The notes under the pieces: model-generated | What the model was told of the DNA's origin: nothing | What the model saw: the letters and a program-made list of their open reading frames with translations, nothing else | Databases searched by the model: none | In this document: piece after piece, positions 1-5,561 of the stretch | Numbering within the stretch: the stretch's first letter is position 1 | Layout of the letters: each line of letters begins with the position of its first letter | Made by a program: the position numbers and the translations under genes | Assembly: GCA_016937075.1 (NCBI GenBank) | Contig: JAFGWQ010000041.1 | Span: 1 to 5,561 of the forward strand | Direction: 5' to 3' | DNA: 5,561 nt | From: Campylobacterales bacterium | GTDB taxonomy: Bacteria > Campylobacterota > Campylobacteria > Campylobacterales > Sulfurovaceae

Positions 1-1
1 A

Positions 2-64
2 AAAGAAAATGATATTGAGATATTAAAATTATCTGTTTGTATTGAAGAAAATCATGCCGCATAA
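2..64 (+). CDS. possible 3' end of a convergent plus-strand gene (partial)
   Basis: One plus-strand frame is open from the left edge for 20 codons and ends at TAA (62-64). It reads as a mixed charged and hydrophobic peptide ending in CIEENHAA. The other two plus frames are closed by stops within the first 26 bases. Its end abuts the inverted repeat at 51-77, as expected for two convergent genes sharing an end region. Twenty open codons can easily arise by chance, and the minus strand also has an open frame here, from an ATG at 72-74 to the edge but without a ribosome binding site. No product can be named. This is a weak call that needs sequence to the left. Confidence 0.3.
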   Translation, partial: KENDIEILKLSVCIEENHAA

Positions 65-77
65 AAAACGGCATAAT
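44..77 (-). terminator. candidate intrinsic terminator downstream of guaB
   Basis: Read on the minus strand, an inverted repeat pairs 77-69 with 59-51: nine pairs including a G-U wobble, with core ATGCCG/CGGCAT, around a 9-base loop. It is followed by TTTCTT (50-45). It starts 22 bases after the guaB stop codon, where the end of the transcription unit is expected. The stem is moderate and the T tract is short and interrupted, so termination is plausible rather than certain. On the plus strand one pair becomes a C-A mismatch and no T tract follows, so it looks directed at guaB rather than at a plus-strand gene. Confidence 0.5.
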
Positions 78-99
78 TATTGGTAATAAAAAGGAGAAA

Positions 100-1557
<1,458 letters not shown>

Positions 1558-1560
<3 letters not shown>

Positions 1561-2895
1561 TTTCGTATATTTTACAGCTTTTTCCATACTAGCCGCACCG
1601 TCAAAAAGTGTCTGTTCATCAAATGCTTTTGCAATCAATTGTAATCCGATAGGCATTCCGTCATTATCTTTTGCTACAGGAAGAGAAAGTGCCGGAAGTC
1701 CAGCTAAATTAATTGCTATAGTGTACATATCGCTTTTATACATCTCAAGTGGATCGTGCACTGCTCCTATTTTTGGGGCTACACTTGGAGCAACAGGAGA
1801 GAGTATCAGATCAGCATCTTTAAATATAGCATTAAACTCATCACGGATGAGATGTCTAACCCTTTGTGCTTTTAGATAATAAGCATCATAATATCCGCTT
1901 GAAAGCACAAAATTGCCTAGCAAGATACGTCTTTTAACTTCGTCTCCAAAACCTTCGCTACGAGTATTATAATATAAATCCGACACATTGCTTGCTTCTG
2001 CGCGTCTTCCATACCTAACTCCGTCAAATCTAGCTAGATTTGTAGCCGCCTCAGCAGTTGCAAGGATATAATAAGTAGCAATATCATACTTGGTATTTTG
2101 CATATTTTTATGAATTATTGTATGTCCCGCATCTTGCAAAGCTTTTACTGTATCACTATAAGCTTTTTGTATCTCACTGCTAGCTTCGCTTATATAATTA
2201 TCTATGACGGCGATTGTCAGTTTTCTATTTTCATTTATGACTGTTTTGCCATCTTCTATATCTGCACTTGTTGAGTCTTTAGAGTCATGACCTTTAATGA
2301 TATCATAAAGTATTGCTGCGTCTTCTACGTTTTGTGTAATTGGTCCTATTTGATCCAATGATGATGCATAAGCAGCCAAACCATAACGGCTAACTCTTCC
2401 ATATGTAGGCTTCATGCCCACACACCCACAATAAGCTGCCGGCTGACGGATAGATCCTCCGGTATCGCTTCCAAGAGCTGCTATAGCTATACCGCCACCT
2501 ACTGCAGCTGCCGCACCACCCGAACTTCCACCAGGCACCCTGGAAAGATCATGAGGGTTTTTAGTGATTCCGTAAAAACTACTCTCAGTTGTACTTCCCA
2601 TGGCAAACTCATCCATATTAGATCTTCCAAATGCCATCATTCCATTTGCGTTTAATTTATCAATAACTGTTGCATTATAAGGAGCAATATAACCTTGAAG
2701 TATCTTTGATCCGCTAGTAACATTCCATCCGTTTACTTGAATATTGTCCTTAATAAGGATGGGCACACCCTCGCCTGAACTCTCAAATCCTATATAAGCA
2801 TTCAAATTACTTGCTTTCGCAAGATTTTCTAGTTCACTTTTAATTTCGCTTAACTCTTCTTTTGATTTAGTCAGTGCTTCTTTTAGTGTAATCAC
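1558..2895 (-). CDS. gatA: aspartyl/glutamyl-tRNA(Asn/Gln) amidotransferase subunit A
   Basis: Glutaminase subunit of the cytosolic GatCAB complex. It releases ammonia from glutamine, which GatB uses to convert Glu-tRNA(Gln), and in many bacteria Asp-tRNA(Asn), to the cognate amide form. The 445-residue protein is an amidase-signature enzyme at the short end of the GatA range. Lys49 lies in [10 protein letters not shown], Ser124 in the PGGSSGG loop and Ser148 in [14 protein letters not shown]. Their spacings of 75 and 24 match the Lys-Ser-Ser triad of characterised GatA. Also GatA-like are [17 protein letters not shown] (93-109), [12 protein letters not shown] (161-172), SLDQIGPI (179-186) and LSPVAP (365-370). 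The start is GTG (2893-2895) with AAGGAG five bases upstream and no better ATG. It follows the small membrane ORF by 9 bases and precedes guaB by 9. gatB and gatC are not in the window. Other amidases share the signature, but the whole length reads as GatA. Confidence 0.97.
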
Positions 2896-2900
2896 TTTTG

Positions 2901-2907
2901 CTCCTTA
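2901..2907 (-). promoter_or_regulatory. gatA ribosome binding site fused to the upstream stop codon
   Basis: On the minus strand the sequence reads TAAGGAG-CAAAA-GTG. The TAA at 2905-2907 ends the small membrane ORF, and AAGGAG (2901-2906) lies 5 bases from the gatA GTG. It decides the gatA start, because a GTG with this ideal site is preferred over any internal ATG. The layout is the same as at the gatA-guaB junction and suggests translational coupling of gatA to the small ORF. Confidence 0.85.
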
Positions 2908-3024
2908 ATGTATCTTTTTTTCATAATATTTCACTATCAGCAATCCTGCTCCGACAAGAGCAAAAATAAACAAAATTGAGCCGATAATCACTTCAGACCC
3001 AACAGGCTGAGACAGATCAAACAT
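2905..3024 (-). CDS. small single-pass membrane protein, 39 aa, function unknown
   Basis: The ORF runs from ATG (3022-3024) to TAA (2905-2907). The first 11 residues (MFDLSQPVGSE) are polar and acidic. Residues 12-31 form one strongly hydrophobic segment (VIIGSILFIF, then a GAG-containing half), followed by a basic tail KYYEKKIH. By the positive-inside rule the C-terminus should be cytoplasmic and the N-terminus periplasmic. There is no cleavage site or cysteine, so it is probably an anchored mini-protein rather than a secreted one. An in-frame stop at 3028-3030, just upstream, fixes this ATG as the only early start. A modest site AAAGG (3034-3038) lies 9 bases before it, inside ileS. The ORF overlaps the ileS end by 8 bases and its stop forms part of the gatA ribosome binding site. 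From memory, C. jejuni has a small hypothetical gene (Cj1060c) at the same place. The function is not known to me, and the ORF could in part serve as a translational coupler. Confidence 0.75.
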   Translation of the reverse strand: MFDLSQPVGSEVIIGSILFIFALVGAGLLIVKYYEKKIH

Positions 3025-5561
3025 ATGCTACAACCTTTGCACATCTTTCACATATACTGTCTTCGCTTTCGGCTTTAAATCTCCAGCATCTTGGGCATTT
3101 ATGATCATCAGCTATTGCAATATCAAATCTCATACCATCAACTTCGAATGAAGATAAAATTTCACTTTGCGCTTTACCTCTAACATGTGATACCATAAAC
3201 CAATCTTCTAAGTCTTTTGTATTCTTAATACCCCAATCATATTCACCACATAGCTCGACTTCCAAAGTAGCTTTTACAACCTTCTCTTTTTTGAGCTTAT
3301 CTATCTCTTCTGAAAATGCATTTCGCACATTTAGTAGCATAGTAGCATCAAGGCTTGAGTCAACTTCCGGTAATGATGTATAGTCAAAATCAAATATATT
3401 TTTTGCATTACCTTTAAATAAAGCCGGAGCATAGTCAAGTATCTCATCGGCTGTATATGTAAGCACCGGCGCCACAAGAGCCAACATACTTTTAGCTATC
3501 AGAGCCATTGCGCTTTGTGCAGTACGTCTTGTTTCGCTATCTTTGGCGTCACAATATAATCTATCTTTGCAAATATCCATATATATAGCGCTAAGCTCAT
3601 TGGTCAAAAAGTGATTTAATACCGCAAATCCTCTCAAGAAATCGTAATTATCAAAATTTTCTTTTACTTCATCAAATACTTTTTTAGCAGTATCCAATAT
3701 CCACAGATCAAGCTCTCCGAATTTGTCGATATCAATGATGTTTTCTAAGTCATTTATGTTTGCAAGCAAAAATCTAAATGTATTACGGATCTTTCTATAC
3801 TGCTCTGCTGTCTGTTTGAGTATTGCTGATGAGATCTTTAGATCACTTTGATAATCACTGAGTGCCACCCAAAGACGCAAAATTTCAGACCCAAACTCTT
3901 TTGTTACTTCATCCGGAGCTACTACGTTGCCTTTGGATTTGCTCATTTTTTCACCTTTTTCATCGACGGTAAATCCATGAGTCAAGAGTGCCTTATATGG
4001 AGCATGATGGTTGACTGCGGTCGACAAGAGCAAGGAGCTTTGAAACCAACCTCGATGTTGGTCGCTGCCTTCCAAGTATAGATCTGCAGGATACTCCCCG
4101 GCATCATAGTTTGAGCTTTTTAGCACGCTGTTCCAAGTAGAACCGCTATCAAACCAAACATCTAGTATGTCTGTAACTTTTTCTAGTTCATCTGCGCTAT
4201 ATCCGCTGCCCGGATACAAAAGTTCTTGTATTGGCATATCATACCAAGCATCACACCCAAACTGATCAAATATCATAGCTGTGAAGTTAAGTACCTTTTC
4301 GTCAAAGATAACTTCTTTTGTCTTTTTTACACGGAAAAATGCTATAGGCACACCCCATGATCTTTGGCGCGATATACACCAATCCGGACGTTGTTCTATC
4401 ATACCTTCAAGTCTGCCGCGACCCCAGCTAGGATAAAAAGTAGTATTTGCTACTTCTTGTAATGCAATTTGACGTAAAGTATTATTTTCGCCTTTTGGTT
4501 CTGCATCTACAGATATGAACCATTGATTTGTTGCTCTATAGATAAGCGGTTTTTTTGTTCTCCAGCAATGAGGATACGAGTGCATAAATTTACTTTGATG
4601 CAAGAGTGCATCTCCCAATAATTCCAAAATAGGAGGATTTGCTTTAAATATATGCATACCTACAAATTCACTTGGAAGCAAATGATGTCCTACGATACTC
4701 TCGTCATAACACCCTTTTTCATCAACAGGCATAAGCACTTCAAGATTATACTTGAGCCCTATGCGATAGTCATCTTCACCGTGCCCAGGAGCAGTATGCA
4801 CAGCTCCGGTTCCGCCATCAAGCAATACGTGTTCGCCCAAAACAATGGTTGAATTTCTGTCATTGAGTGGATTGATTGCTATTTTATTCTCAAGCTCTCT
4901 AGCGGCAATTTTTCTGCCTGAATGCTTACCAATGATGCCCATTTCGGACAATGCTTCATATCTGCTTTGCGCCACAATATAACCATCATCGCTAATGACA
5001 TACATTTCATCAGGGTTGAGTGAGATACCGGTATTAGCAGGAAGAGTCCATGGTGTTGTCGTCCAAATTACTATAGCTGCTTTACCATGAATTTCGAGCT
5101 CTTCTTTTGTCTTATCGCTTAACTCAAAAGCCACATATATAGAGTAATCTTCTTTGTCTTTGTATTCTACTTCAGCATCAGCTAGAGCCGTCTGGGCTGC
5201 CCATGACCAAAAAATAGGTTTATGACGCTCAATAAGTAAACCCTTTCTGGCTACTTCACATAATGTTCTATATATATTTGCTTCAAATTTAAAATCCATA
5301 GTCACATAAGGATTATCCCAATCAGCGACGACTCCCAGAGATTCAAACCCCTCTTTTTGGATAGCTACGAATTTTGATGCATGCTCGCGACAAAGCGAAC
5401 GAAACTGTGAAGCGGGCATTGCTTCTTTTGCTTCTTTACCGATTCCTTCTTCTACTTTTTGCTCGATTGGCAAGCCATGACAATCCCAGCCTGGAACGAA
5501 ACGAACTAATTTGCCTTGAAAATAGTGATATTTCACTACTATGTCTTTAAGTATTTTATTG
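3017..5561 (-). CDS. ileS: isoleucyl-tRNA synthetase (5' end beyond the window)
   Basis: Class I synthetase that charges tRNA(Ile) with isoleucine in the cytosol and edits misactivated valine. 847 residues are visible. The frame stays open through the right edge, starting NKILKDIVVKYHYF, which is internal in IleRS, so roughly 70 N-terminal residues including the HIGH motif are missing. The GTG at 5534-5536 is an internal valine codon, not a start. In visible numbering the order is PGWDCHGLPIE (about 23-33) and the CP1 editing domain with WTTTPWTLPAN (166-176) and HTAPGHGEDDY (255-265). Next come RPDWCISRQRSWGVPI (391-406), DVWFDSGSTW (467-476) and KMSKS (538-542; bases 3935-3949). The helical anticodon-binding domain follows. 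The C-terminal zinc finger is CPRC-X11-CERC (Cys 822, 825, 837, 840), typical of the usual bacterial IleRS. All visible motifs are intact. The TGA stop (3017-3019) lies inside the start region of the small membrane ORF, an 8-base overlap. Confidence 0.98.
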   Translation of the reverse strand, partial: NKILKDIVVKYHYFQGKLVRFVPGWDCHGLPIEQKVEEGIGKEAKEAMPASQFRSLCREHASKFVAIQKEGFESLGVVADWDNPYVTMDFKFEANIYRTLCEVARKGLLIERHKPIFWSWAAQTALADAEVEYKDKEDYSIYVAFELSDKTKEELEIHGKAAIVIWTTTPWTLPANTGISLNPDEMYVISDDGYIVAQSRYEALSEMGIIGKHSGRKIAARELENKIAINPLNDRNSTIVLGEHVLLDGGTGAVHTAPGHGEDDYRIGLKYNLEVLMPVDEKGCYDESIVGHHLLPSEFVGMHIFKANPPILELLGDALLHQSKFMHSYPHCWRTKKPLIYRATNQWFISVDAEPKGENNTLRQIALQEVANTTFYPSWGRGRLEGMIEQRPDWCISRQRSWGVPIAFFRVKKTKEVIFDEKVLNFTAMIFDQFGCDAWYDMPIQELLYPGSGYSADELEKVTDILDVWFDSGSTWNSVLKSSNYDAGEYPADLYLEGSDQHRGWFQSSLLLSTAVNHHAPYKALLTHGFTVDEKGEKMSKSKGNVVAPDEVTKEFGSEILRLWVALSDYQSDLKISSAILKQTAEQYRKIRNTFRFLLANINDLENIIDIDKFGELDLWILDTAKKVFDEVKENFDNYDFLRGFAVLNHFLTNELSAIYMDICKDRLYCDAKDSETRRTAQSAMALIAKSMLALVAPVLTYTADEILDYAPALFKGNAKNIFDFDYTSLPEVDSSLDATMLLNVRNAFSEEIDKLKKEKVVKATLEVELCGEYDWGIKNTKDLEDWFMVSHVRGKAQSEILSSFEVDGMRFDIAIADDHKCPRCWRFKAESEDSICERCAKVVAYV
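3034..3038 (-). promoter_or_regulatory. weak ribosome binding site for the small membrane ORF
   Basis: AAAGG on the minus strand lies within the last codons of ileS, 9 bases before the ATG at 3022-3024. It is weaker than the AAGGAG sites of gatA and guaB, so translation of the small ORF may depend on ribosomes finishing ileS, whose TGA is 8 bases into the overlap. This is inferred from position; no other site is visible nearby. Confidence 0.45.

Noticed and set aside
4045..4062. Perfect inverted repeat ACCAAC-CTCGAT-GTTGGT
   Set aside because: It lies inside ileS codons for the conserved SDQHRGWFQS segment, has no T tract, and a 6-base stem is expected by chance in a window of this length.
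3848..4852. Plus-strand ORFs at 3848-4081 and 4652-4852 inside ileS
   Set aside because: They are antisense to the KMSKS-region and editing-domain coding sequence, with no family resemblance and no initiation signals.
5534..5536. GTG as the start codon of ileS
   Set aside because: The frame continues upstream to the edge with residues (NKILKDIV) that match internal IleRS sequence, so the real start is outside the window.

Overview
The window is a compact housekeeping block with every confident gene on the minus strand. In transcription order, right to left, it holds the 3' part of ileS (isoleucyl-tRNA synthetase), a very small single-span membrane protein gene, gatA (subunit A of the Asp/Glu-tRNA amidotransferase) and guaB (IMP dehydrogenase). 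The AT-rich coding sequence, the protein sequences and the order ileS - small membrane ORF - gatA - guaB point to Campylobacterota (Epsilonproteobacteria). From memory the same order occurs in Campylobacter jejuni. A free-living Sulfurimonas-like relative is plausible, but the genus cannot be fixed from this sequence.

Layout: 3017-5561 is ileS, open at the right edge and lacking its first roughly 70 codons. 2905-3024 is a 39-codon membrane ORF that overlaps the end of ileS by 8 bases. 1558-2895 is gatA with a GTG start. 100-1548 is guaB. 1-99 is the end of the unit, with a hairpin that may terminate guaB transcription and a weakly supported tail of a plus-strand convergent gene.

The genes are packed as one probable transcription unit. 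ileS and the small ORF overlap. The next two junctions share one design: the upstream TAA stop is part of the downstream ribosome binding site (TAAGGAG), followed by a 5-base spacer and the start codon. This suggests translational coupling. The promoter must lie beyond the right edge or be an internal one that I could not recognise.

Functionally, ileS and gatA both supply aminoacyl-tRNAs (Ile-tRNA directly; Gln-tRNA and possibly Asn-tRNA by transamidation), and guaB commits IMP to guanine nucleotides. The small membrane protein has no assigned role. No mobile element, CRISPR array, RNA gene or riboswitch was seen. I found no new multi-gene system; the item most worth follow-up is the 39-residue membrane protein.
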